Program-made: the position numbers and the translations under genes | In this document: in pieces, positions 1 to 9,183 of the stretch | Numbering within the stretch: position 1 is the stretch's first letter | Layout: every line of letters starts with the position of its first letter | Assembly: GCA_021732845.1 (NCBI GenBank) | Contig: JAKFUF010000023.1 | Coordinates: forward strand, 1 to 64,000 | Direction of reading: 5' to 3' | Source of the DNA: Planctomycetaceae bacterium | GTDB lineage: Bacteria; Planctomycetota; Planctomycetia; Planctomycetales; Planctomycetaceae | Length of the DNA: 64,000 nt | Notes under the pieces: model-generated | What the model saw: only the letters and a program-made list of their open reading frames with translations | Database searches by the model: none | Told to the model about the DNA's origin: nothing

Positions 1-297
1 CTGTCACCTCACGCGCCACCCCCGCCCCACCGCCCAATGTGGAAACGCCCATGTTCATCCCCAATGCAATAATATACCACAGTTCACATCACTGCACGAT
101 ACGAATGTCCAGTGCGGATGTCAAGATGAAAGCGGAAACTTCGCAAAAAGTTTTGACATCTCTCTGCGATCCGTGACAGGGCGAGGGTGATGGAATATCA
201 CCGGACGGCTTGCGCCGTGCCGCTAATGCCGCTGTCGAATCCTGCCCCGTGGGGGCGGTTGGCCAGAGTCGGAGTCATATCGGTCGTCCGCGCGCGG

Positions 298-400
298 TTT
301 CGTGTTCTTCGTGCCTTTCGTGGTTATTCCTTCACGGAATGATGGTCGAGATTTCGTTCACCTGGTTCACTGAACCACGAAAGGCACGAACAACACGAAA
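298..400. repeat. Inverted pair of a dispersed repeat (CCACGAAAGGCACGAA family)
   Basis: Positions 298-325 and 373-400 are inverted copies of one 28-bp sequence with a single mismatch, containing the core CCACGAAAGGCACGAA. Single copies recur at 30680-30707 and 34469-34496. The pair could fold into a long hairpin with a 47-nt loop. Positions 1-570 contain no convincing gene: the plus-strand frames at 210-530 and 559-822 lack any recognisable domain. The repeat is seen directly; any function is unknown. Confidence 0.8.
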
Positions 401-570
401 GGTCGAACCACGAGTCGCACAATCCTCAACGAATGAGAAAACGCCGAGTTCAGGTCAATGGCTCCCGGGTCGATTTCGCCGTGCGAGTCTTTCGTGCCGG
501 GGTAATATCGCGAGCCGGCTCATTGGCTGATCGACATTCCGAAAACTGACAGTTAATTTTGCCACGATCC

Positions 571-2907
571 TTACCGCGATGGGCTTTTCAAGCGGATGTT
601 GCAGTACTGCACTTCAGACGTGTTGCTTTGCAGAACAATTCTTCCCGGACCGACCTCGCTGAATTCCGCATCGCTCCCGAGCGGTCCCGCCTGCGTGGCT
701 CGCTGCCGCCAGTCCGGGCTCCCCTTCGTGCAGCTCAATACTTTCTTGCCATTCAGCCAATGTTCAATTTCCGCCCCGCGTACGACGATGCGGCCCTGGT
801 TCCACTCGCCCGCAGGTTTTGAGGCGTCCTCGGTCGGCGCATACATGCCATAGATCGAAGCCGCAGCCGTTTTTGGGTTCCTCCCATTGGGATGCAAAAC
901 ATTGTCTACGATTTGGTATTCAGGCGCTGCAGGATACGTGTTGCGCGTTTTGCCCTGCCACCCATAGAAAATTCCGCCGTTGGCACCCGGTGCCACCTTC
1001 CATTCAAAGTCCAGCTCAAAATCGGAATACAGGTCGACCGTGGCGATGGAGGTTGCACTGCCCGGGGTAACGATCGCTCCTTCCATGACTTTCCAGCCCG
1101 GCGGAAGTGCGTCACTGGTCAAGCCACGCCATCCGGCGAGCGTCTGGCCGTCGAAGAGTGGCTTTCCCTTCGGCTCAGTCACGTTGTCGGCGTTTGGCTG
1201 GTTTTCAGTCTCCGTGGCCGTCGCGTCGTCCGCGGACGACGGGCGGGCGCGCCCCACGAGCGTCTGATTCACCTTGATTTCCAGCCATCCGGCCAGAATC
1301 CTGGCGTCGATCGTGGCTGTCTCTGCGGAATTCAGCATGAATCCTTTTGTCTCGAAGTGAACCTGGCCGCGGCGCACGAACAGCGCCTTTTCACCCGGTG
1401 GCAGTGCGATTTCGTCACCCTTGTTGGCTGCTTTGAGAACGATGTCCGTCCCCTTGATCCCGATTTCGACCTGAGGGTCACGAATGTCGACACGAATCGT
1501 GCCGTCCCGTTCGGGCATCGAGAAAAAGATTCCACACAGGACCAGCAGTGCCAGCACACTTCCGCCGATGGCAGTCATTCCGATGCGTCCCTGCCACCAC
1601 ACCTGGGCCGTTTTTTTCTGAATGCGGGTCCGTGTTCGCCGGCTCGGGGCGGCGGGCTGCAGATCGGGGTCCGTATCCACAGCGAAGGACTGAAAGCCCT
1701 CCGTGGTTTCAGCGGCTGTGGCCACTGCGGGGGACTCGACCTTTGTCGCATTTTTCGCCGCTGCTTTTCCTGACGCGATTTTACCCGACGTCGTCTTTCC
1801 AGATGCGGTCGCCTCCATTCCGTGGAGAAAGGCGCTCAACCGGCTGTCTTCGCTGGGGCCGCTGGACACGGAGGGCAAGGTCGCCGACCGGTTCGAGCAG
1901 CGCTCCAGGCTGGCGATGACTTCGGTCATCGACTGATAGCGGGCCTCCACCGTCTTGGCGACCATCTTGTTGAAGACCGCGTCCAGTTCCGGCGAGACCT
2001 GCGGGCAGACGGCGCACAACGACGGGATGGGGCTGTTCAGGTGCATCATCAGCCGCTTCATCAGCGAGTCGGCCTCATAGGCCGCCTTGCCCGTCAGCAG
2101 ATACCACAGCGTGATTCCCAGCGAATAAATGTCGGCCCGGGCGTCGGCGGTCTTTGTGTCCATCGCCTGCTCAGGGGACATGAAGTCCACCGTTCCCATG
2201 ATCTCCCCGGTCCCGGTAAGTTGATCCTGCGTGCCTCCCGCCGAATCGAGCCGGGCCAGACCCATGTCCAGAATCTTGACCGTTCCCTGCGCATCCAGCA
2301 GCAGATTGGCCGGCTTGATGTCCCGGTGAATCACGCCCCGCTGGTGCGCATATTCCAATCCCCTGGCCGCCTGCAAGATGCAAGGGAGCGCCCGCTCGAC
2401 CGACAGCGGCCCCTTCTCCTTGACCAGGGCGGCCAGGTCGGTCCCTTCGACGTACTGCATGACCAGAAAATGCGTGCCACCGGCATCATCGGCGTCGAAG
2501 GCGGTGACAATGTTGGGATGATCGAGCTTCGCGGCGGCCTGCACTTCCCGTTGGAAGCGGCGGGCCGCGTCGGCGTCCTTCTGAACGTTTGGGGACAGCA
2601 CCTTGAGCGCCACCACGCGCTTCATCCGCCGGTGTTCGGCCTTCAGCACCATCCCCATGCCACCTTGGCCGAGTTTGTCCAGGATGAGATAGTTTCCCAT
2701 CAGCAGGGTCTTCGCCTTGCCGGCATACGCCTGCTGGGCCTGATAGGCCGTCAACAGTTTCTGCTTCACCAGCAGCCGCGCCAGTTGCTCGGCGGATTCC
2801 AGCTTTTGGTCCGCGCGAAGGCGTGCCAGTAGCTGGTTGAGTTCCTCTTCGGCCAGCACCCCGCACGAGAGCAGTTGCTGCTGGAACTGCTCCAAAGAGA
2901 TCGCCAT
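571..2907 (-). CDS. Transmembrane Ser/Thr protein kinase with C-terminal DUF1080 domain
   Basis: Hanks-type kinase of about 778 aa. Residues 1-70 form a leucine- and glutamine-rich N-terminal region often seen in planctomycete kinases. The glycine loop LGQGGMGMV is at 79-87, the ATP-binding Lys of ALK at about 102, the catalytic HRDIKPAN at 184-191, and the DFG position reads DMG (204-206). A single membrane segment (GGSVLALLVLCGIFF) follows an Ala/Lys/Ser-rich linker near residue 480. The last roughly 190 residues begin LFDGQTLAGW and match the DUF1080 (3-keto-disaccharide hydrolase, concanavalin-like) family, predicted to lie outside the cytoplasm. The open frame extends to 3120, but the upstream part looks untranslated, so I start at ATG 2907. 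The gene is divergent from the DUF1549 gene. The kinase call is secure; the ligand or substrate of the outer domain is unknown. Confidence 0.92.
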   Translation of the reverse strand: MAISLEQFQQQLLSCGVLAEEELNQLLARLRADQKLESAEQLARLLVKQKLLTAYQAQQAYAGKAKTLLMGNYLILDKLGQGGMGMVLKAEHRRMKRVVALKVLSPNVQKDADAARRFQREVQAAAKLDHPNIVTAFDADDAGGTHFLVMQYVEGTDLAALVKEKGPLSVERALPCILQAARGLEYAHQRGVIHRDIKPANLLLDAQGTVKILDMGLARLDSAGGTQDQLTGTGEIMGTVDFMSPEQAMDTKTADARADIYSLGITLWYLLTGKAAYEADSLMKRLMMHLNSPIPSLCAVCPQVSPELDAVFNKMVAKTVEARYQSMTEVIASLERCSNRSATLPSVSSGPSEDSRLSAFLHGMEATASGKTTSGKIASGKAAAKNATKVESPAVATAAETTEGFQSFAVDTDPDLQPAAPSRRTRTRIQKKTAQVWWQGRIGMTAIGGSVLALLVLCGIFFSMPERDGTIRVDIRDPQVEIGIKGTDIVLKAANKGDEIALPPGEKALFVRRGQVHFETKGFMLNSAETATIDARILAGWLEIKVNQTLVGRARPSSADDATATETENQPNADNVTEPKGKPLFDGQTLAGWRGLTSDALPPGWKVMEGAIVTPGSATSIATVDLYSDFELDFEWKVAPGANGGIFYGWQGKTRNTYPAAPEYQIVDNVLHPNGRNPKTAAASIYGMYAPTEDASKPAGEWNQGRIVVRGAEIEHWLNGKKVLSCTKGSPDWRQRATQAGPLGSDAEFSEVGPGRIVLQSNTSEVQYCNIRLKSPSR

Positions 2908-3220
2908 GAACGTCATCCAAAAGCCAAGGCTGCTCGACAGCAATGCAGCGAAAAAATGGATAAGTGGCAGTATACCGTCGGAGACTGCGGGAAGCGCAAG
3001 GCCGAGTGGGAAAATTGGCGAGACTTCTTCGGCCGCGGTCCGAACCGTGGTGGGAAGCCAGTCGGACGTGCCTTGAACAGAGACACAAATCGCGGAAACT
3101 GTTCCGGCGCGGTATAACACACACGGTCACAGTTGAAAGACGATGTCAAGTCTGGTTCCAATGACGTTGAAATCATTCTGAACTCCGCCGGCGAACTGCC
3201 GACGGCCTCGAATAGTCCTT

Positions 3221-3241
3221 CGCAGGCGAAGAGCGCCTGCG
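3221..3241. other. Intergenic hairpin between divergent genes
   Basis: CGCAGGCG and CGCCTGCG form a perfect 8-bp stem around a 5-nt loop, in the spacer between the divergent kinase and DUF1549 genes. No T-tract follows, so a terminator is unlikely; an operator or repeat is possible. Confidence 0.35.
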
Positions 3242-3402
3242 GCTGCGATGGGCCTGAGCCACAGCTCGACTGATCACGTTGCGTCACTTTCGCACCTCCA
3301 ACCGCAATGGCGGCAGGCTGCTGCGTGCCACCACTTTTTGGACGTTCGTTTCACACATCTCCGCGTTGACAATTCGGTTGTGAGTTTGAAGGGGCAGGGC
3401 AC

Positions 3403-6108
3403 ATGCAGGGACTTCGAGGACAACAGAGGCAGGTGTGCGGGTGGTCGATCGCTTTGGTTCTGCTCTCTGCCACCGCGACCCTGGCTCAGCCGGCGGGTAC
3501 CCCGCCGGAAGGCATTCAACCCGCTCAACCCGTGAACGAAGAAGCAGCCGTCGAATACTTTGAAAAGCATGTCCGCCCATTGCTCGCGGCAAACTGTTAC
3601 GCCTGCCATTCGGCGAACACGAATTCGCACGGGGGACTGCGCGTCGACGACCGTAACGGGCTGGTGGCTGGCGGCGGTCGTGGCGGCGCGATTGTGCCAC
3701 ACAAGGCGGCCGACAGCCTGCTCATCAAGGCGGTGGGCTACCAAGACAAGCTGAAGATGCCGCCCTCAAAACAACTGGCCGCCGAAGAGATCGCAATTCT
3801 AACAAAATGGATCGACGATGGGGCGGCATGGCCCAAGCCACGGCTTCCGTCTTCCGTTGGCAAAAGTGCCGAGGAGTATGAGCGGCTGCGAAAGCAGCAC
3901 TGGGCCTGGCAACCGCTGAACTCTTCCGCTGTCCCGGCCGTGAAGGAACTGGCATGGCCACGCGATGACATCGACCGGTTCATTCTCGCGAAGCTGGAGG
4001 AGAATCAGCTTCCGCCGGTTGCCGACGCCGACCGCGTCCAGTTGGCGCGGCGGATCACCTTTGACCTGACGGGGCTGCCACCCACACCAGAGGAGATTGC
4101 GGCCTTTGTCGCGGACACCTCGCCAACCGCCGTGGAAACATTGGCCGACCGGCTGCTGGCTTTGCCAGCCTATGGCGAACGGTGGGGCCGGCACTGGCTG
4201 GACGTGGCGCGTTACGCCGAATCCACGGGCTCCGCACGCAATCTGCCGATGCCGCATTCTTGGCGCTATCGAGACTATGTCATCGACGCCTTTAATGCCG
4301 ACAAGCCATACGACAAGTTTCTCCGTGAACAGATCGCCGGGGATCTGCTGCCGGCCACCTCGCCTTACGAGAAGGCCGAACAGCTTGTCGCCACCGGCTT
4401 TTTGGCGCTGGGCGTAAAGGATGTGAATCAGCGGTTCAAAGTGCGGTACATCATGGACAACGTCGACGAGCAGATCGACGTCGTGAGCCGCGCGGTGCTT
4501 GGTCTGACCGCCAGTTGCGCCCGCTGCCATGACCATAAGTTCGACCCGATCCCCACGGCCGACTATTACGCCCTGGCGGGAATCTTCCGCAGCACCGACC
4601 TCTGCGCCGGCCTGCGAAACAAAATGGGCGGCGGCGGACTGGACTATTACGATCCGCAGATGCTGCTGTCGCTCGGAACACAGGCCCCCACGGTCGCGGG
4701 CACCCCAAAGGTTCAGGCCGCCAAGAAAGCCTTTGAAGCGGCGCGGTCCGAATTCCTGGCACTGCGGGATGTGCCCGCCGGTGACGAAAAAGCGGCAGAC
4801 GGCCGGCCCAAGCGGGCTCATGCCCGCGAGAAGATGCAGAAACTGCAGAACGAACTGGTCAAACTCAACGACCCCGCCATGCAGGGCCCCGTGGCGTTTG
4901 GTGTCCGTGATTCGAGCGCGGTCAGCGACACGGAAATCCGCATTCGTGGCGAGGCCGAGAAGCTGGGGCCGGTAGTGCCCCGCGGGTTCCTCGGGATCAT
5001 CCAATACGAAGGCCAGCCCACCGTCAATCCAAAGCAGAGCGGGCGGCTGGAACTGGCCGCGTGGCTCACCAGCGACAAAAATCCGCTGACATCCCGCGTC
5101 ATCGTCAACCGCGTCTGGCAGCATCTGTTTGGAGCCGGGCTCGTCAAAACCGTCGACAATTTTGGGACGACCGGCGATCTGCCCTCCCATCCAGAATTGC
5201 TGGATCATTTGGCGTCGAGATTTGTCCGCGAGGGCTGGTCCATCAAGAAACTGGTGCGCGCCATCGTGCTGAGCCACAGCTATCAGTTGAGTTCCACGGC
5301 AACCGACGCACATCTCCTTGCCGATCCGGCCAATCGCCTTGTCTGGCGGCACAGCCCGCGGCGGCTGGAGGCCGAGGAGATCCGGGATGCGATGCTCGCG
5401 GCGTCGGGAAAGCTGGATCCATCACGTCCGACCGGGTCTCCCGGGAAGGAGTTCAAGGTCATCGAACTGCGGAACAACGGTCCGGAAGCGAAAAAGCTGC
5501 TCGATCAGGCACGGGCCAGCAGGTATCGCAGCGTGTATCTGCCGTTGCTGCGTGGCCTGGTTCCCAATTCCCTGGAGGTCTTCGACTTTGCCGAACAGGG
5601 GATGGTGACCGGCAGCCGCGACGCCACGACCGTGGCTCCGCAGGCCCTGTACCTGCTCAATGACCCGTTTGTCGTCCGACAGTCGTTGAACCTTGCCGAG
5701 CGATTGCTGGCCCGGACGGACCTGGACGACCTCGGCCGCATTCAGGCGGTCTACGGGCTGACTTTGGGGCGGACGGCCTCGTCACCGGATCTGGACCGAG
5801 CCGTGGCGTTTCTGGCACGTTACGAAGGCGACTTGCGTCAACTGCAGGCCGAAGCCGAAGCGGCCAAACAGGCCAAGATTGCCGCAAGTTCCGCAGCGGC
5901 TGAGGGGCAGCCGGAAGCCACCGTCGGGGGGGCAGGGATGACGGACGCGGCAAAGCAGCCGGTGCCACCAGTGAATCCGGATCAGCCTGGCCGCACTGAT
6001 GAACTGGCGCAGGAGGAAAAACTGGAGATTGCCGATCCGCGGACCGCGGCCTGGGCCAGCTTTTGTCAGGCGCTGTTTGGCTCGGCAGAGTTCCGTTTCG
6101 TGCGCTGA
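3403..6108 (+). CDS. Secreted planctomycete cytochrome-type DUF1549/DUF1553 protein
   Basis: A 901-aa protein with a signal peptide (hydrophobic stretch at residues 13-28, cleavage near AQP). A class-I-like haem motif CYACH at 65-69 sits in the planctomycete cytochrome c (PSCyt1) region. A DUF1549 domain follows (from about residue 175, FILAKLEENQLPP), and then DUF1553 (from about 540, LTSRVIVNRVWQHLFG). These are large envelope proteins typical of the phylum, often paired with DUF1501 proteins. Here no DUF1501 gene is adjacent, although two occur elsewhere in the window. A low-complexity Ala/Glu stretch precedes the C-terminus. The family assignment is firm; the biochemical role of the family is not established. 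Confidence 0.93.
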   Translation: MQGLRGQQRQVCGWSIALVLLSATATLAQPAGTPPEGIQPAQPVNEEAAVEYFEKHVRPLLAANCYACHSANTNSHGGLRVDDRNGLVAGGGRGGAIVPHKAADSLLIKAVGYQDKLKMPPSKQLAAEEIAILTKWIDDGAAWPKPRLPSSVGKSAEEYERLRKQHWAWQPLNSSAVPAVKELAWPRDDIDRFILAKLEENQLPPVADADRVQLARRITFDLTGLPPTPEEIAAFVADTSPTAVETLADRLLALPAYGERWGRHWLDVARYAESTGSARNLPMPHSWRYRDYVIDAFNADKPYDKFLREQIAGDLLPATSPYEKAEQLVATGFLALGVKDVNQRFKVRYIMDNVDEQIDVVSRAVLGLTASCARCHDHKFDPIPTADYYALAGIFRSTDLCAGLRNKMGGGGLDYYDPQMLLSLGTQAPTVAGTPKVQAAKKAFEAARSEFLALRDVPAGDEKAADGRPKRAHAREKMQKLQNELVKLNDPAMQGPVAFGVRDSSAVSDTEIRIRGEAEKLGPVVPRGFLGIIQYEGQPTVNPKQSGRLELAAWLTSDKNPLTSRVIVNRVWQHLFGAGLVKTVDNFGTTGDLPSHPELLDHLASRFVREGWSIKKLVRAIVLSHSYQLSSTATDAHLLADPANRLVWRHSPRRLEAEEIRDAMLAASGKLDPSRPTGSPGKEFKVIELRNNGPEAKKLLDQARASRYRSVYLPLLRGLVPNSLEVFDFAEQGMVTGSRDATTVAPQALYLLNDPFVVRQSLNLAERLLARTDLDDLGRIQAVYGLTLGRTASSPDLDRAVAFLARYEGDLRQLQAEAEAAKQAKIAASSAAAEGQPEATVGGAGMTDAAKQPVPPVNPDQPGRTDELAQEEKLEIADPRTAAWASFCQALFGSAEFRFVR

Positions 6109-6354
6109 ATGACCTTCTGAAATTCCGGGTTGAGCTGTCCGTCAGAGGTTTCGAACATTCGTCCTGGGCATTCCCGACCAAGCTACACACAGACGGTCGC
6201 GAGGTTCCTGCAAATCCTACATGCCGGCGCTTTCCGGCATATTTGACACTGACGACGATTGAAAATTGCGACACTCCACAACGGTCTGTCGGAAAATGAG
6301 TAACGTCAACAGGACCCTTGAAGCGACTGGTGCCGCAGCGATGTGCCGAGAGCA

Positions 6355-6371
6355 TTGGCACGGTCCTTGCT
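6355..6371 (+). promoter_or_regulatory. Consensus sigma-54 (RpoN) promoter
   Basis: TTGGCACGGTCCTTGCT matches the -24/-12 consensus exactly: GG at 6357-6358 and GC at 6369-6370 are separated by 10 nt. Initiation would be near 6382, about 445 nt before the next annotated start at 6828. The surrounding gap (6109-6827) holds no recognisable gene. It contains two overlapping micro-ORFs (6394-6447 and 6444-6491) of unproven status. Confidence 0.5.
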
Positions 6372-6827
6372 TTATCCTTCACACGACGCAAGGATGAGTC
6401 GCAAACCGTGGCTCAATCGCGTCTTGGTTCACGACAGCGTCACATGACAAGAAGCATGTGGCGACGACTGCTCAACACGCATGTGAGTTGAGCCCACGCG
6501 TGCAGCGACGTCTCGCAGGCCCACTGATTTCTCAGTTGGGAAAAGCAATCGCGAGCGGAAAGCGCGGCAGACTCCACCCTAGATTGACTCCTGCGCATTT
6601 GCCGTAGTCTTTACGCCAACTGCATTTCGAACGGGCATTCCGTACAGAGAGCAGGAAATTCCGAAGGACATTCATGTTCTCCGGTGCTGCTCTCCAAACG
6701 CATGCTAGAGTTGCTGCAACGCGGGGGCCAGATGCCGGTCAGCCAGACCGGTTCACGTTCAGTTACGAGCAGCCGAATTTCAGCATATCGGACGGCGACC
6801 ACGGTCGTCGGCTGCAGGGTTTACGCC

Positions 6828-7511
6828 ATGGGTTTCCTCAAGCGATTTTTCAAAAATGTGTTCCGCGATGGGCACCCCCACGCCAGCACCAGCAGCTTCG
6901 AGAACCTCACCGAGGAGCAGCTCGAAGCGCACATGAAGGTTTCCCGCTACGGGAGCTTTCAGTTGACCGATGCGGTGCGGCCTTCGTTCGACCTGCAGGT
7001 TGTGCCGGAATCGGGCTACCGCCACGATTCGTACCATGACAAGGAAACTGGCACCGAGATCCCCGTGATCATGGCTTCGGCCTCGCGTGAAGTGCTGGTG
7101 GACCTGTTCCTGGACCTGCTCGATCCGCTGGGTTTCGAAGTCGACCTGGTGTTGGAGACGAGCCACGACCGGACGGGTCGCGGGCACGACGACCTGTACC
7201 GCGAACACATCGATCTGCCGGTGCTCAAGAGCACGCTGTACGACTTCGAGGATCTGCTCCTTGATGACGGCTGCACGGGCGTGGCGGTTCTCAACCCGAA
7301 CATCCCGCTGGAAGTCCAATTCGACGAGCACAAGCTGCTGATCGTCTACGGTCAGGACCTCTCCGATTTTGAAGAGATCCTGCAGAATGCCGGACTGCCG
7401 CGCAACCCTGGCATCCGCTTCATCACCGAAGCCGAACACGTTCACTCGTCCAGCGATGATTTCGCCCGGCAGTTTGAACAAATGCAGTATCGGCTGGGAC
7501 TGGACGACTGA
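6828..7511 (+). CDS. Conserved hypothetical protein (unrecognised)
   Basis: A 227-aa protein with no recognised domain. It begins MGFLKRFFKNVF, a short basic amphipathic stretch that could touch the membrane, but it has no signal peptide. The body is acidic, with regular alternation of hydrophobic beta-like segments (PVIMASASREVLVDLFLDLLDPLGFEV and GVAVLNPNIPLEVQF in shorter pieces), ending in a helix. It looks like a soluble alpha/beta fold. The open frame extends back to 6684, but the upstream residues are compositionally unlike the rest, so ATG 6828 is preferred; its ribosome site is weak. It lies downstream of the sigma-54 site, with no clear operon partner. Function unknown. Confidence 0.7.
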   Translation: MGFLKRFFKNVFRDGHPHASTSSFENLTEEQLEAHMKVSRYGSFQLTDAVRPSFDLQVVPESGYRHDSYHDKETGTEIPVIMASASREVLVDLFLDLLDPLGFEVDLVLETSHDRTGRGHDDLYREHIDLPVLKSTLYDFEDLLLDDGCTGVAVLNPNIPLEVQFDEHKLLIVYGQDLSDFEEILQNAGLPRNPGIRFITEAEHVHSSSDDFARQFEQMQYRLGLDD

Positions 7512-7691
7512 ACGGACGTGACTGGCTTCGCCGGTCACCCGCAAGGTGAACGAACAAGACACCGTCTGCGCGACTCTGCCTTCTCTGGAACGATGGATGA
7601 GCAGAGGACGCCGGGACGCGCAGCGGACCGCACCACACCACCATGATTCTACTCCCTTAGATTGACGACGAAGAAAAGTCAGAAGGCTAAC

Positions 7692-8846
7692 ATGATGCGC
7701 CTGCCTCAATGGACGACGATTTGCGTTCTGGGACTTTGCGGGTGTTCGACAACAGCGCCGTATCAACAAAACCGCGCGCCGACTCCCGCTCCGCTGCCCA
7801 CCCCGATCAGCCCGCAGAACCCCGGGCCGCAATACACCCCGGGAGTTGGCGGCCCGACGTCAACGATGCCCGGCCCAGTCTTGGGGGTGCCGGAATCGTT
7901 TCGCGATCTCGACAGCGACCCAATCCGCTCGGCGGGTGTTTCTGCTCCCCGGCCGCGGTTCAGTGGCTATCGGGGAGGCGTCGATGTGACCAATGTGGGG
8001 AGTGGAAAGGCGACCATCGCCTGGAATGCTCGCGACAAAAGCACCCGCGGCCGCCCCATCGAATCTCTCACGCTGGGTGACGGCGACCGCCGGGTGGTCA
8101 TCCTCGGCAGCCTGCATGGCAATGAGCCACAGAGCATTGAGATTGTGGATGCCTGGACGCAGTATCTGCTGGAACATCCAGAGGTCGTGTCCGGCCACAC
8201 AATCCTGATCATTCGCAACCCAAACCCGGATGGCTCCTCCACCCAGTCGATCTTCAACGAACTGGGTGTCGACCTGAACCGCAATTTTCCATCCAGCAAC
8301 TGGACGCTGCTGCCGCAAAACCGCAGCGGACCGCGTGTGGCGAGCGAAGTTGAAACCCGCGTGGTCATGCAGCGTCTGGAAGACTTTCGCCCCGAGATGC
8401 TGGTCCACGTGAAGGACTTTCGCGGCCGTTCAATGATCAACGCCGAAGGCGCTGCGTTTGAGCGAGCGCTGGCGATTGCCCGCGAATCGAATTTCAAGGA
8501 CGCTCACGACCTCGGCAAAGCCACGTCTGGCTCGGTGGAATACTACGGCGCGACGCGGCTCAAATGCGCCTGCCTGACCCTGTTGATCAACCGGGAAGCC
8601 TCGGCGGCGACCGCCTGGAAGGTGAATCGTCAGGCGTTGTTGGCAACGCTGGCGGATGACACGCTGCCCGAAAAACGGGCTGGCAACGAAGACCCGGGCG
8701 ATCCGTTCACCAATTCGGTCGGGTTCCACGGTCGCGGCCTGCAAGACGACGACCTGCCATTGCTCCCGGGTAAATCGGTCCCGCTGAATGGCCGTGGCAC
8801 CCCGATTCCCAACAGCGGCTACTTCGAGCTGCCGCCTTCACCGTGA
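7692..8846 (+). CDS. M14-type zinc carboxypeptidase/succinylglutamate desuccinylase-like lipoprotein
   Basis: A 384-aa exported protein. An AGAAGG ribosome site lies 5 nt ahead of ATG 7692. The N-terminus has a hydrophobic segment ending in GLCGCS, giving a plausible LCGC lipobox, followed by a long Pro-rich linker. The catalytic domain shows the zinc motif HGNE (142-145), then RNPNPDG and DLNRNFPS, hallmarks of M14 peptidases that trim cell-wall peptides or amides. A later His in EMLVHVKDF is a candidate third zinc ligand. The usual catalytic Glu near the end (here in LLINREAS) is shifted, so activity is likely but not certain. It may act on peptidoglycan peptides in the periplasm. It stands alone between unrelated genes. 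Confidence 0.8.
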   Translation: MMRLPQWTTICVLGLCGCSTTAPYQQNRAPTPAPLPTPISPQNPGPQYTPGVGGPTSTMPGPVLGVPESFRDLDSDPIRSAGVSAPRPRFSGYRGGVDVTNVGSGKATIAWNARDKSTRGRPIESLTLGDGDRRVVILGSLHGNEPQSIEIVDAWTQYLLEHPEVVSGHTILIIRNPNPDGSSTQSIFNELGVDLNRNFPSSNWTLLPQNRSGPRVASEVETRVVMQRLEDFRPEMLVHVKDFRGRSMINAEGAAFERALAIARESNFKDAHDLGKATSGSVEYYGATRLKCACLTLLINREASAATAWKVNRQALLATLADDTLPEKRAGNEDPGDPFTNSVGFHGRGLQDDDLPLLPGKSVPLNGRGTPIPNSGYFELPPSP

Positions 8847-8975
8847 GGTGGTGCCAAGCCTGGAGGCGATGCTGCGGGATGGCCTCAGTTCCTGAGCCAC
8901 GGTGAGCGGTGCGCGCTGATTTCACGCATCGTCGTTCTCCGTTCCTGCCGAAGAGCGGTGTCGTCTGTAACTCGC

Positions 8976-8995
8976 GGCTCTGGAGGACCAGAGCC
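8976..8995. repeat. Hairpin in the M14-cytochrome intergenic region
   Basis: GGCTCTGG and CCAGAGCC form a perfect 8-bp stem around AGGA, with no T-tract. The rest of the 8847-9183 gap holds no gene. It also contains ATCGCGAGCGGAAAGCG near 9010, which recurs near 6548, so this spacer is repeat-derived. Confidence 0.5.
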
Positions 8996-9183
8996 CTCCC
9001 GCCACGCTGATCGCGAGCGGAAAGCGAACGGTTGGCAACGCTGGCGTGGATGAACAAGGGCGAAAACCCCGCAAGATTGCAATCGCGCCGACGCCAAGGG
9101 ACAGTAAGGACGTTCGTGCGGCACTCCTCCGGATCGGCCGGAGAAGGAGTGCCAACGAACGCCTGCTGTCTCAGGAGTCGTCA

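Noticed and set aside
1822-2832. 336-codon plus-strand frame inside the kinase
   Set aside because: It is antisense to conserved kinase motifs and has no domain of its own.
3799-5352. Long minus-strand open frame inside the DUF1549 gene
   Set aside because: It is antisense to a well-supported secreted protein, with no domain and no signal; a GC-rich shadow.
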